Shown: positions 24,504-36,305 of the stretch, one piece after another
Position numbering within the stretch: the stretch's first letter is position 1
Layout: each line of letters begins with the position of its first letter
Source of the DNA: Chlamydomonas reinhardtii
Taxonomy: Eukaryota; Chlorophyta; Chlorophyceae; Chlamydomonadales; Chlamydomonadaceae
Assembly (NCBI RefSeq): GCF_000002595.2
Contig: NC_057010.1
Location: forward strand, 5,261,519 to 5,325,518
DNA: 64,000 nucleotides
Reading direction: 5' to 3'
The notes under the pieces: generated by a model
What the model was told of the DNA's origin: nothing
The model's database searches: none
What the model saw: only the letters and a program-made list of their open reading frames with translations
Made by a program: the position numbers and the translations under genes

Positions 24504-24949
24504 TCTCTCGTGACACTATCGGTGTGGTTCTGCTACGCCTGATGCTTAATTCAGTACGCTTGGCTATCAACTACGGTTACGTGTGCACCGAGGCAACTTG
24601 CTGAAGTGCTACGCTTCGCAAGTCAAGGAATGAGCCTCCCCATTCTAGTTTTCCGTGCCCACAATGCCGTTTGGGAATTCAGCTGCTGCACCACTCCGTT
24701 TCTGCATATATCTATTAGTGCTTGCACACACCGCGCGCTGCTGAGCCTTCTTGCACTCAGCCAAAAATGTCACAAAATAAGGGCTTCTCTTCTAAAGTCT
24801 TAGGCTTAAAATTCATGCAGGTATACTGAGGCACTCAGCAGCCCTAGAGCTTGCCCTGCTTGACCAATGTGCAGCGGCGCGACCGCGCAGGACACGCTGC
24901 GCTATATGCTGGCGAGCACAGTCGGGCGATATGCACTCTGAAATAATGC
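24504..24949. promoter_or_regulatory. Bidirectional promoter region
   Basis: 446 bp between divergent start codons; AT-richer than its surroundings around 24640-24800. No clear TATA box was assigned. Confidence 0.35.
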
Positions 24950-25771
24950 ATGCGTCATGTTACAAATTCACAGAGAGCGGCAGAAAAGAGGAAGCTCGAG
25001 GCTGACGCCGCTGCAGCCGACGCAGCAGCCGACGCCGCAGCAGCAGCAGAGGCCGAGGCACCCGCCGTGAACCCCGCTCAGGTACTGAGCCACGCTCTGC
25101 ATCTACGCGCACTCTTCCCAGGGCATGCACTTTGTACCATGCTATGCAAACACGATAAACACGCCGCCTGATAAGCACTGCTCACTCAATGTACACGACA
25201 CACCACGCTCGCCGCTACGCAGGCGCCCACCTCACAACCCGAGCCAGAAGCCACTGTCGGCGACGCAGCCTGGCCTCCGGCCTCCACATCCGGGAGATGC
25301 ATTATCTCGTACGAGCCCGTGCCGTTGCCAGGGCTAGCCCGGGCAGGTGGCCGCATGAGCTTTGGGCCCGGGGGAGTCAAGAAGACAGGGGCTGCGGCTA
25401 CCGCTGCTGCCGCCACGGAGGGCAGCGCCGCGGCAGCCGGGCAAGCGGCTGCGCAACAGCAAGGCGCCTCCATCAGCGACGTTGATATGGCCAAGACATT
25501 CCGGAAACCAGCAGAGCTGAAGCCGTGGCAGCCGTCCACGCTGCGGATTATTGATGACGCTACCGCGGCGGCCGGCAGCAGTGCGGGGAGCGGCGGCGGT
25601 GGTGGCGGCGGCGGCAAGGGCCCAGGGCAGGCTGGAATGAAGTCGGGTGGAGCTGGCGGCGGTGCATCCTCGGCGGCTGGGGGGAAAGCGGGCAAGGGTG
25701 CGACGGGAGCGGCAGCGCCAAATGCAAATGCGTTTGCACCGCTGCGGCCGCCGAAGAAGCAGAAGACGTAA
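24950..25771 (+). CDS. Unknown Ala-rich protein, 226 aa
   Basis: Two exons, 24950-25081 and 25223-25771, joined in phase 0. An upstream ATG (24946) is out of frame; 24950 is the first in-frame ATG, but it sits just before an acceptor-like TTCACAG, so an upstream exon cannot be excluded. The N-terminal part is a charged, Ala-rich helix (AAEKRKLEADAAAADAAAD). The exon 2 core IISYEPVPLPGLARAGGRMS and the segment MAKTFRKPAELKPWQPSTLR look conserved-like. They are separated and followed by Ala/Gly tracts, and the protein ends in FAPLRPPKKQKT, a basic end that could act as a nuclear localisation signal. I do not recognise the family and assign no function. Confidence 0.65.
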
Positions 25772-25968
25772 CTGGCGTAGCTGCTGGGGGAGCTTCCGGC
25801 GCAAGGCTGCACACTGTCGTGCAGCGCAGTAGGCAATAACCTGGTGGTGGGATGTGGACGGCTGAGAGGGTCCTGCGATGGGCATGCTGACGACAGGACT
25901 GGATGTCGCTGAGGAGCTGTTGGCACAACGTAGTCAATACCGTACAATGCTTGCTGCGCTGCGCTGTA

Positions 25969-25973
25969 TGTAA
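25969..25973 (+). terminator. Polyadenylation signal, gene 24950-25771
   Basis: TGTAA about 200 bp past the stop codon on the same strand. Confidence 0.45.
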
Positions 25974-26289
25974 CACGGCACACGGGTGCTGCAACGAGCC
26001 TCCGATGACGGCCAGCACCAGGAGCCGACGGCCTGCCGCCGTGCCCAGCACAGCTACGTCCACGGCCATTGGTGGGGGCGGCCGCCCCACCAATGGACCC
26101 TGCGCAAATTGACTACAGTACTGCTGTACCGCCGCAGCCCTTGAACAGAGGATGACTACGAGAACAAGTGCGCTGCAGGACGCTTGGGCTACTGGCACTG
26201 CTGGCATGCCCCAGCACGCCGCAGCCGCTGAGCCCTGCCGCCTGCTCCCCAACACGGGTGCGGACTGCTGAGTCAAGCCCGCCTCATCC

Positions 26290-27088
26290 TCACTTGCGAT
26301 GGCTAGCGCTTTCCAGCGCCAGGCTGCACAGCTCGCGCAGCTGCTCGCTGACGCCGCTCTCGGTCGGGCGGCCCTTGTGCCGGCTGCTGTAGTAGCTCTC
26401 CTCCAGCTGGCCCAGCAGCTCCTGCGCCTCGGCCTTGATGCCCGCCAGCTGGCCCGTGACCGTGTCGTCCGCGCGCTGCATGGCGCCCTTCACGGCGCGC
26501 GCGTTGGCGATCTGGCGGCGTGCAGGAAAGGCAGAGGGATGAGGTGTAGGGGAAAGGGAGGATTGGGCTGAGGGGGCCTGCAGGAGAGCAGGAGAGGCTA
26601 GACCGCTAGAGGGGAGGTGGCGCTTGGCGGTGCGTGTGCGGGTACGAGGTGCACCGGCATGCACTGACACTGTCCGGCGCGCACGTCCCGACGCACTGAC
26701 CTGCGTCGTGTGGTCGCTCAGCGCCGCTGCCTTCTTCAGCTCGCTGATGTGGTGCAGACACATGTATGCGGAGAACAGCAGCTTGTCAGCCAGCACCTCC
26801 TGCAGGTCACCTGCAGGGGCGAAGGGGCGAAGGGGGTATTCGCAGGTTGCCACGGGGTGCATTGTGGGGTGCGCAGGCCAGGTTGCCCCTGGCCCCTGTG
26901 CCAGCCACGATTCAGCATGCACAAAACATTTGAAAATTGAAAGGCTTGCCTTTGGTGTCCTTCGAGCTTGACAGCTCGTCTGCGTACTCATCGGGGATGC
27001 GCGACGCCTTCACCAGATCTGAGAAGTTCTTGACCATGCTATGCAACTCATCATTGAGCTGCGACCACGAGTTCGCGTCAAGGTTCAT
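26290..27088 (-). CDS. MED22: Mediator complex subunit 22
   Basis: Three exons on the minus strand: 27088-26950, 26810-26701, 26511-26290 (156 aa). The N-terminal helix LHSMVKNFSDLVKASRIPDE parallels the first helix of MED22/Surf5 (animal form: IKSIMDNFTEIIKTAKIEDE). The middle LLFSAYMCLHHISELKKAAAL and the C-terminal helix IKAEAQELLGQLEESYYSS match the family's later helices, which end in LxELEExYYSS. MED22 lies in the Mediator head module and bridges activators and RNA polymerase II in the nucleus. Length is close to the usual 140-200 aa. Intron 1 has a GC donor (GCAAGC next to 26950); no GT donor gives a consistent frame. It is head-to-head with the DCAF8-like gene. Confidence 0.85.
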
Positions 27089-27422
27089 TGCGACCTGAAG
27101 GCTAGAACAGCTCTGCAAAAGTCTAGTCGGACCGTCTTCTCCTGGAATTGTGAAGCAGCTGTGTATCAGAAGTATGTTTGGCAATATTACTGACGAAGAA
27201 TCATAAGTCGATGGGTGTTTGGGGGTGAAACTTTGTCGATGAAGGGTTTGCAATTCGGCCCAGCTCCCGCACAACCCGCTCAATTTGAGGCTCTCGCCGG
27301 ATGCGCAAACTTGCATACTGTTGTTCTCTACCTCCAATGGCAGCATGTGAAACCACTGCTGGAACCACATTTGACTTGGGCATGACCGACCCCCTGGGCC
27401 TTTTGCCTGGGCTTGACATACC
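27089..27422. promoter_or_regulatory. Bidirectional promoter, MED22 / DCAF8-like
   Basis: 334 bp between divergent ATGs, so the two genes must share promoter space. No TATA box was identified. Confidence 0.45.
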
Positions 27423-30400
27423 ATGACGACCTCCTTATTCAACGCCCTTGAAAGGCGTAGGGAAGGCAGGAGAATCCCTGCGCGCAGCCACGACTTCCTG
27501 GTCGATAGGCTGCAGCTTGCAGACCGTGACAGCGGCCGGCTCCCGCAAGCAAGCACCGCGCTCACCTTCGCGGAGACTGGCCAGCACCTGCTTATTGGTG
27601 ATGAAGCCTCACGACTCACGCTGTACCAGCCTGATTCTGGGCGCGTCAGCAAGAGCTTCGATTCGGTGGGCATGCGTGGAATCGGCGGGGCAGCCTAAGG
27701 TGCCCAGTTTGTCGCCATCACAGCAAAATTTTAAGTGGGAAAGGCTCTCACAAGCCGCGTGAAACGCTTTACAACTGCACGCAGGGGCACACCGGCACGG
27801 TCCTCTGTGCACGCTTCCTAGCAGGGTCCGGCGGGAGCAGGGTGATCACCTGTGCGACGGATCGGCAGGTGCGTAGCGGCGGGCGGTGCTTTGGAGTATG
27901 CGAAACTGCAGCGGTAAAAGCTCCTGCAAGGCTCTGAGGATACGGGGGGGCGTGCAGGCACGCTGGCAAGTGGGCAGGTTTCGCGGACCGAAGCAAGAGT
28001 GCGTGCCGTGATGCAACACCGGTTGCTTCCACAGGTTCGTGTCATCGACCTGAACCGTCAGGCGGCGCGCCCCTTCTCTTTCCATAAGGGCAGGGTGAAG
28101 ACGCTCGCTTCACTTGGACCAGGTGAGCAACTTGTGGCGGCTTGAGTCACAGACCAGCTTGATTAGACAGCGTAAAACAATTACACGCCAGGGTTTGTTA
28201 ACCTTGTGGTTTCTTCATCCCCTCGCCAACATGTCCTGCAGACACGTTTCTGTCCGCCAGCGAAGATGGCAGCGTGCGTCTGTACGACATCCGGCAATCG
28301 GGCGCCGCCGCGGGGGGCGAGCCCAATACCCTGCTGGGTGAGAGACGGATGGCTGATGGGCAATTAGCATGCTGATGCTGCCCTGTCCGCGTGCTCACTG
28401 ACCGCTTGTCCTCCGCTCTTGACAGTCCAACTAATCATGTTCTGTCGCTGGCATCGCATCATCACAACCTGCCCGTGCCGCTGCGCCTGCTGCTGCCTGC
28501 ATCTGAATTGCAGTGGAGCAGTGCTGTGAGCGTGCGGGCCGCAGCAGCCTGCGCATCCCCATCGACGCGCTGGCCGTGTCGCCCACGGCGCCGCACCTGT
28601 TCGCCACGGGCGGAGGAGACCCCATCGCGCGACTGTATGACATGCGCATGCTGCCCGGCGGCGGTGGAGGTGGAGGTGGAGGTGGCGCGTACAGGATGGT
28701 AAGCAGGACCCAGAGCATGGCTGGTGCCACATGGAGCGGAGGACGGGGTCTCAGCGCGTGCTCTCAGCATTTTGACGTGTTGCACTTACCCGCCTGCTCT
28801 GCACCACAACGCCGCAATGCGCGGGTGCAACTGTTTGCAACCGCAGGCCTCTGCCGGCGCCTCGCCCGCCACGCCGCCCACCTCGCGGCCGGCGTGGGTG
28901 TCGGCCTTCGCGCCGCCGCACGTGTGCGTGCCCATGTTCATGGCGGGCGCGAACGGTGGCTTCAGCACCATGGGCCGGGTGCGCCACCTGACCGGACTGG
29001 CCTTCGCGGTGAACGGCCGGGAGCTGCTGCTCAGCTACAGCGGTGACGCCATCTATGCGGTAGGCGCGAGCGCAATGTGCTCGGTGCACGCGTGTTCGGC
29101 ATTGCGGAGACGGGTTGGGCGTTCAGTGCGAAGTCAAAGGGCCTAGTGTGGATTGTGTGACGTACCAGAGGATGGAAGCTGTGTCTGCGGGGTGGCAAGG
29201 CCCTTGTGCGCTGGCTCCACCACTGGCTGTCACGGTGCCAACGGTGCTGCCGCCCTGCCGCTGCCGCCGCTGCTGCTGCTGCTGCCTGTAGGTGGACGTA
29301 AAGGCGAACGCCATGAGCTATGACCAGCTGGAGGCCCGTCTGCGTTCGCACCTGCCGCCGCCGTCACCCATGGCAGCAGCGCTCGGGGCAAACCGTATGG
29401 CGTCGCCGGCGGGTGCCAGAGGCGGCGCAGTGGCGGGAGCAGGGCCGAGTCCGCGGCCGGCGGCGTGGGAGTTCTTCACGCCTCCGCGCCGGCTCGCCAC
29501 TGGCATTGTGGGTGACAGTGCCGGAACGGCGGCGGACGGTGCCGTCCCTAGCGGCGGGCTGAGCGGGGCGCGGGGTAGCAGGCGCGCTGGGATTACAGGC
29601 GCGGCAGGCACCAGCGCGGCTGGGCAGGCGTCGATGCAGCAGCGGCGCAGCGCAGCTGCTACGCAGAGGGGCACTGCCGAGGTGGCGAGCCCTGCCGGCG
29701 CCGATGCGGTGGGAGCGGCCTCGACGAGCGGCTCGGAGAGTAGCAACAATGAGAGCGAGGGAGAGCGTGGGCCGCACTGGCAACCACAGCGCGCACAGCA
29801 GCGGCAGCCGGCGCAGCCGCAGTCCCAGTCTCAGCGGGCTTTGCGGCCCACGCCACGCAGGGTTCTCTTGACGCCTGGGTCAGGGGGCAGACCGCCCGTA
29901 GCGAGGACGCGAAGGACGGGATCCAATGTCGCGACGGGGCTTGAAGCAGGAGGTACACCGCCTGTCGGCGGCGCTGAGGCGGCTGAGGTCGCGGCGCTCC
30001 CAGATGACCCAGCGGCAGCAGCACTGCACCGGCCTGGTGTGGCTGCTGCTGCCGGGGCGGGCGGTGCGGCGAGCGGTGCAGGCGCGGGTGGCGGCGGTGG
30101 CGGTGGGACTGTGGAGCACACGCTCTTGAGCATGGCCCTCCCGGACGCGACCATGACCATCGCTGCAGGTGGGTCACTGCACTTGTGCTCATGCTGTTAT
30201 GCACTACCGGTATGTTTATATTGTAAGTATGGTGCGTGGCAGACCTGCGTCGTGTGCACCTGTGCGTCCTGGGCTTGCGTGGGGTCACACGCCGCGTGCA
30301 CGTCGTGACGCTCTGCTGCAGGAGAGGTAGCTGGCGCGGAAGCGGCAGCAGGGGACCGGGCTGCTACGGCCGCTGTTGGCGCAAATGCCGCGGACATTGG

Positions 30401-33400
30401 TGCCGCTGCATCTCCCAGGTGCGCCCACGGAATGGTCTTAGGTGCCTAACCCTTCCCTGCCTTAACACGGAGCTCACCAATACCAACATATGGCTTGCTT
30501 GTTTAGTCGATTGTGTGAGACATTCTCCCGGCGCCACGTACATATCTACAACCCTCACCAAACACAAGCTGTCGGTGACATTTGCTGCAACTGCCCGCAG
30601 TCGGCCGGGCCGGCGGGTGGCCTATTACCGCTACACGCTGTCGCCCGCAGGCGCGCGACCTCCGCAGCCTCTGGGACACGAAGCGGCTGGTGGCGCGCCC
30701 GGGGCTTCCCTGCCTGCCTTCCTGTCACCCCCACGCGGGGCCGGCCAAGGCAGCAGCGCAGCTGCAGCGGGCGGGCAGCCCGGCCCGGCCTCGGACACAG
30801 ACACAGACACAGAGATGGCGGAAGCAGACGCTGGCGGCGTTGCAGCGGTGGCAGCAGTCGGTGGCGGTGTGGGAGCTGCAGCCGGTGGGGCGGGCACCGC
30901 TGCGTCGCGTGCTGTGACGGAGGCGCCGCCGCTGCCGCTGTGGCCGCACGACCGAGCGGAGCTGCTGCGGCGGCTCGAACGTGTCTCGGAGCTGACGCGG
31001 CAGGTACGGTGCATTCATCGCGTGTGCAGCCGCATGTGTTGCTGCTGTTATTTGACGGCCGTTTTGCTCATCTTGCATTTGCCTGCCGCGCTATCGGTGC
31101 CGCAGCTGACGGATTTGACTGACGTACGGACCGACTGACCCGCTGACTGACTGACCACCTGACTGCATGTCCCTGCTGCCAGGCGCTGGCCCAGCGGCGG
31201 CAGCTCGCGGAGGCAGGGCGCGCAGCGCTGCACGAGCGTGCTGCGCGGCCGGGCGCCGGCAGTCCATTACCGTCGCCCGATCCACAGCAGCACCAGCAGC
31301 AGCGTGGGGGCAGTGGGATTTCTCCTGGGCCCGTGCCTCATAGGGTTAGAACCGTGGGCCGTGTGGAGAGCGCCAATGGCTCGGGTAACGTCGGTGCTGG
31401 CGGTAGCGACGGAACCCACGGCAGCAGTAGAAGCAGCAGCGGCGATGATGAGGATGCAGGCTTTGATGATACGCCCACAATGCGTCGACAGTGGCGGCAG
31501 CAGCAGCAACACCAGCTGGAGCTTAATTCTGCACCGCAAGGCTTGTGCGATACCGGTACTTTGCCGCTGGGCGAGTCCCAACAGCTTCAGAACCAGGAGC
31601 AGGGGCGGCAGCCACAGCAACAGCCGCCGCGGTCGCAGCGGCATCGCCGGCGGACGCGGGCGTCCCTGTCCTCACCTGCCTCCGTGTCGGACATGCAATA
31701 CGGTGCCCTCCCACTGAGCCGCCAGGAGTTCATGGCGGGCGCTGCAGTGCCTGCTACAGCTGTACCCGCAGCGGCGACGCAAATGGACGCAGCAGGATGC
31801 AGCGGGCGGGCCGCGTCAGCAGGAAGCGGTGGCGCCGGGATGTGCGAGCAGGTCGGGTCCCAGGCTGGCGGCTCCAACGGCGCCGCCCGGCGCACTGCAA
31901 CAGCGGCGGTTGAAGTCGGAGATGCCATGGACATGGATGGCTGTGACTCGGAGGCCGGCGGCGATGCTGGTGCGCCCGGTGGCAGCGGCGACGCTGGCCA
32001 CAGCGCAGGCGCTGCAGGTGAGGCGCCGGTAGGGACTCCGGAGCGACGGAGCAAGCGCGCGCGCACGCACCCACACCAGCAGGCACAGCCGCTCCAGCAG
32101 CCTCGGCAAGCTGAGCACCAGCTAGGGGCATCGGCGGCGGCGGCGGAGCCGGGCCCAGGCCGTTCTGCGGCTGCAGCGGCCCTGGGCATTGCCAGGGGGC
32201 TAGCGTCGCGCATAGCCGCTGCAGAAGCCTGGCGCCGCACGAGCGCCACTGAGAACGCGGCGTTGCTGCCAGCGGCAGTGCCGAGCGCTGCAGGCCCCGT
32301 GGCATCAGGACCCGCTGGCGTCACGGACGCTGCGCCGGTGGGGCCGCCGCCCCTGCTGGCAGCTGCACGCGCAGCTGCTGAAACCCCAGCCTTGCTGCCG
32401 TCACAACGGACCGCGGCCGCCGGCTCGCCTGCCTCTCCCAGCCCCAGTCCCTCACAGCAGCCCCGGCGCGCACTGCTGTTCCGTACCCGCATCGGCGGCC
32501 CTGGCAGCTTTGGCGGCGCGGGCTCGCCGGCAGCTGCCGCTACTGCTGGTGCCGCAGCGAGCCCCGCCGGCCCCGGGGCCGTGCGGACGGCCTCCGCCGC
32601 TGCCTCGCCTGCACGTGCTGGCGCCAGTGTTGGCGCTGGAGGCAGCGCCACGCAGGATGCGCGGCCGGGCCGGGCCGGCAGCATGGGCGGCAGCGGATTG
32701 CTGTTGGGGTCGGAGGGCGCTGCGGCTGACCGGTCGCCTGTTGTAGATGCAGCCCGCGGGGTGGGGGAGGTGGGTCTGGACCCGGCAACCGTGCCGCTGC
32801 CTTGGCGGCGCTTCTCGCCGGCCTCCCGAGGAGGCCAACAGCCCCAGCAACAGCCACAGCAGCACCCCGCAGGGCCGACCACCGGGGCTGGCGGGGTGGT
32901 TGCAGGGGTGGGGACAGCTGCAGAGGGCGGTCCGAGGGCGGACTCACTGCACCAGACGGCGGCCGGGTCTGGACCAGGGCGGTGAGTTCGTGCTGCAACG
33001 CCTGTTTGGACTCTTTACGGGATTCATGCTTGCTAGGATGTGGCATGCCGAACGCTTGCTGTGCACCAAAACGCACCAGTCGCCGCTTCGTGTGAACTGC
33101 TCTCCACAGAGTGCAGCGGGTGCTGTGGGCGGCGGCCGACCCGCTGCTGAGTGACCCAGGACCGTCCGCAGCAGGTGACGCAGCCGCCGACACAGCAGCC
33201 GGGGCAGGAGCCGATGTGGCAGCCCGGGCAGGCGCAGGAGCAGGCGTGGATTTGTCCTACAGTGCTGCAGAGGAGCGTCGTGTGGGCGCGGTGGTGTCGG
33301 ACGGCATGCCGGCGGGCAGTGCGGCAGTGGGGCTGGGAGCTGCGTCAGCCGCGGCGGCGGCGGCGACAGAGGCGCCGGAGGGCGGGCTGGAGGGCGGCGG

Positions 33401-36305
33401 CTACCTGCGGCGCTTTGACGGGCACAAGAATGTCATGACCGTAAAGGAGGTATGTCCATCAGAGAAATTTGCAATGTGGTTTGTGTGTGGCAGGCGATTG
33501 AGTCGAACGAGAGCGCATTGGCATCTGCATGGCCTGACCTACGTCCGGCACGCATGACGTTGGGCTCGCGCTCGTGCAGGCATCAAGCGGAAGCTTGGTG
33601 CGGCAAGTTGCTGTGGCCCCCCTGAAGCATTCATTCCATGACGCACACACCACATGTGTTCCGTCCAGTGTACTTGAGTCCCTAAGTAACACAACATGCA
33701 GGCACCCATATATGTGTGACCGCCGTGCCGCATCACATACCTGTCACATAAAGGGTCTTTCAGTCTTCCTCCTCTCTCATATTAACAGGTGGCGTGGATC
33801 GGCGATGGCAGCTCTGGGCCGTCGTACGTGGCCTCGGGCTCGGACGAGGGCCACGTGTTCCTGTGGGACTACGACAGCGCCAACGTGGTGCGCATCCTGC
33901 CCGTGCAGGACCGCCTCGTGCCCACATGCCTGGCGGTGAGTCCCCCCGACCTGCCCAGCCGCATGCATGGCTTAAAGTTGTCTGCCGACAGGCACCTCTG
34001 CACACTATTGCACCCAAGTCTGCCCGTTCCGTACTTTTGCTTTGGGGGTTGTGGAAATTGCATCACACAACGGAAAACAAAGGGTACCGTATTACATACG
34101 TACTTCTGCCAGCTGGCAAACTGCACCCATACCGATGTGGCCCGTGGACGTGGCCGCTGCAGGTGCACTGCCTGGAGCCCATGATCGCCACGTGCGGCAA
34201 CGGCACGGTGGCGCGGCTGTGGGCGCCGGGTGCGGGCGGCGCCGACGAAGAGGAGGAGGAGGAGCAGGAGGCGGGGGCGGAGCGGCAGGCTGCGGCAGCG
34301 GCCCAGCGGGAGGAGGAGCCGGTGGACTCACTGCTGCGAGCTGTGGACCATGTCATGGAGGTGAGGGGGGGCATGGAGGTGAGGGGGGGGGCATGGAGGT
34401 GAGGGGGGGGGCATGGAGGTGAGGGGGGGGGCATGGAGGTGAGGGGGGGGCATGGAGGTGAGGGGGACATGGAGGTGAGGGGGGCATGGAGGTGAGGGGG
34501 GCATGGAGGTGAGGGGGGGGGGCATGGAGGTGAGGGGGGGGGACATGGAGGTGAGGGGGGCATGGAGGTGAGGGGGGGGCATGGAGGTGAGGGGGGCATG
34601 GAGGTGAGGGGGGCATGGATGTGAGGGGGGCATGGAGGTGAGGGAGGTATGGAGGTGAGGGGGGTATGGAGGTGAGGGGGGCATGGAGGTGAGGGAGGTA
34701 TGGAGGTGAGGGAGGTATGGAGGTGAGGGGGGCATGGAGGTGAGGGGGGGTATGGAGGTGAGGGGGGCATGGAGGTGAGGGGGGCATGGAGGTGAGGGGG
34801 GCATGGAGGTGAGGGGGACATGGAGGTGAGGGGGACATGGAGGTGAGGGGGGACTGGAGGTGAGGGGGGCATGGAGGTGAGGGAGGTATGGAGGTGAGGG
34901 GGGCATGGAGGTGAGGGGGGCATGGAGGTGAGGGAGGTATGGAGGTGAGGGGGGCATGGAGGTGAGGGGGACATGGAGGTGAGGGGGACATGGAGGTGAG
35001 AGGGGGGCATGGAGGTGAGAGGGGCTATGGAGGTGAGAGGGGGTATGGAGGTGAGAGGGGGGCTAACGTTGAACCAATCCCGTAAGGAAACAGTCGCGCG
35101 GCGCGGGGTGAGAGGGGGGCATGAATTGTTCGTATTTGTAACTGCGTTGCGTATGCTGGAAGTGGAGCATTACGGTACGTCCCCGACTCAGTCGTAACAC
35201 TTCGCTGCTATGCATAGAGCGCCCGCAATGACAAACCACACGCCGTGGGCTTGTGTGCCCTGTGTCGTGCAGGCGCTGGACGAGGTGGCGGCCGCGACAG
35301 CGGCGGTCAGGGCCGCAGCAGCTGCCTTGGGCGGCGACGTCGGCTCCACAGGCCGTGCCCGCGGTCAGGGCCCTGTGGCGGCCAACGCGGATGGAAGCGA
35401 GGACCGCGCTGGTACCGACGGCGGTGTTGCCACGCGGCAGCGGGAGCGCAGCCGCCTGACGTCGGCGCAGCAGCAGCTGGTCGTGGCGAACCGGGAAGAC
35501 CTTGCTCGGCGGCAGGCGGCGGCTGAGGCGGCGGCAGCGGAGGCGGCGGCGCGGGGTCGGTCGCCAGCGGGCGCCGGTTGGGCGACCTTCGCGGCGGTGA
35601 GCGCAAGCAGCCTAGCTTGGTCTTCTGACCGCTGTTGCACCTGTGCCCAGATTGTGCCAGGGAAGATTTGCATGCCGTGCCGTGGATGCTACCGTTTTGC
35701 CACTTGCTGTCATGTACCATACGGTACGTGATGAGTCTTGCCTGCCCCCGCCTCAGGCCATTCGGGAGAGGTCGGCAGACATGGTCGCCAACGTCACCGC
35801 CAGCGTCACCGCCGCAGCAGTGGCTGCCGCTGGCGGCGCGGCCGCCGCTGAAGGTGGGCTTGCGCCAACTGGACCGAGCGCCGGCGGCGCCGTGCCTGGC
35901 GGCGACGTCCGCCAGCGGCTGGTGGCGGTAGCTGGCGCCAGCGGCCCGGCGGGCGCGGCGGCGCCGCCGCCGGGTGCCGCTGGGCCTCATGGGGCTGCGG
36001 CTGGGGCTGCGGGAGGTGGTGTGGAGGGCGGGGGCGGGTCACCGGCACGGCCCCAGGTGCTGCGGCTGGAGACGGCGCTGGACCGGCAGATGCGGCGGAG
36101 CGGGAGCCCGGAGGAGACCATTCCGGCGTTTGGGCCCACGCCGCCGCGGCGCGGGTACGCTGCGGCGGCGGAGGGTACCGGTGCGGGTGCCGCTGGCGCA
36201 GCCGGCGGGTCGGCTGGTGCGGCGGAGGATGACAGCAGCTCGGGAGATGAGCAGCAGCCTCTGGGTGAGGTGGTGCTGTCGCCGAGGACTTGTGTGGTGA
36301 TGTAG
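27423..36305 (+). CDS. DCAF8-like WD40 protein, CUL4-DDB1 substrate receptor type
   Basis: Fifteen exons: 27423-27665, 27785-27868, 28035-28122, 28242-28337, 28514-28698, 28847-29059, 29292-30168, 30322-30418, 30601-31003, 31183-32981, 33110-33449, 33789-33935, 34163-34360, 35273-35596, 35757-36305 (1880 aa). The first 300 residues hold WD repeats (GHTGTVLCARF, DRQVRVIDLN, SASEDGSVRLYDIR, GDPIARLYDMR). Two consecutive repeats end in YDxR, the WDxR-type motif of DDB1-CUL4-associated factors. After about 1170 low-complexity residues the propeller resumes with GHKNVMTVKEVAW, SGSDEGHVFLWDYDSA and IATCGNGTVARLWAP, the signature order of DCAF8. A helical Ala/Arg-rich C-terminal region follows. Human DCAF8 is about 600 aa, so this version is three times longer. 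The exon 8/9 junction is the least certain. Likely role: choosing proteins for ubiquitination by CUL4. Confidence 0.88.
34352..35060 (+). repeat. Minisatellite made of exon-end/5' splice-site units
   Basis: About 40 tandem units of 16-20 bp, consensus GCATGGAGGTGAGGGGGG, starting with the last bases of DCAF8-like exon 13 (CATGGAG|GTGAGG). Units vary mainly in G-run length and in CATGG/TATGG/ACATGG starts. Every unit with GAGGTGAG keeps a consensus splice donor. Confidence 0.9.
35064..35102 (+). repeat. Dispersed repeat B, copy 2
   Basis: Identical over 39 nt to 10022-10060. It lies at the right edge of the DCAF8 intron minisatellite; degenerate GGTGAGAGGGGGGCATG sequence continues beyond it, as if it had inserted into the array. 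Confidence 0.7.

Noticed and set aside
31267-32882. Long minus-strand Ala/Gly-rich open frames opposite DCAF8-like exon 10.
   Set aside because: Complementary low-complexity GC-rich codons leave the reverse frame open by chance; plus-strand splice phases are consistent throughout.
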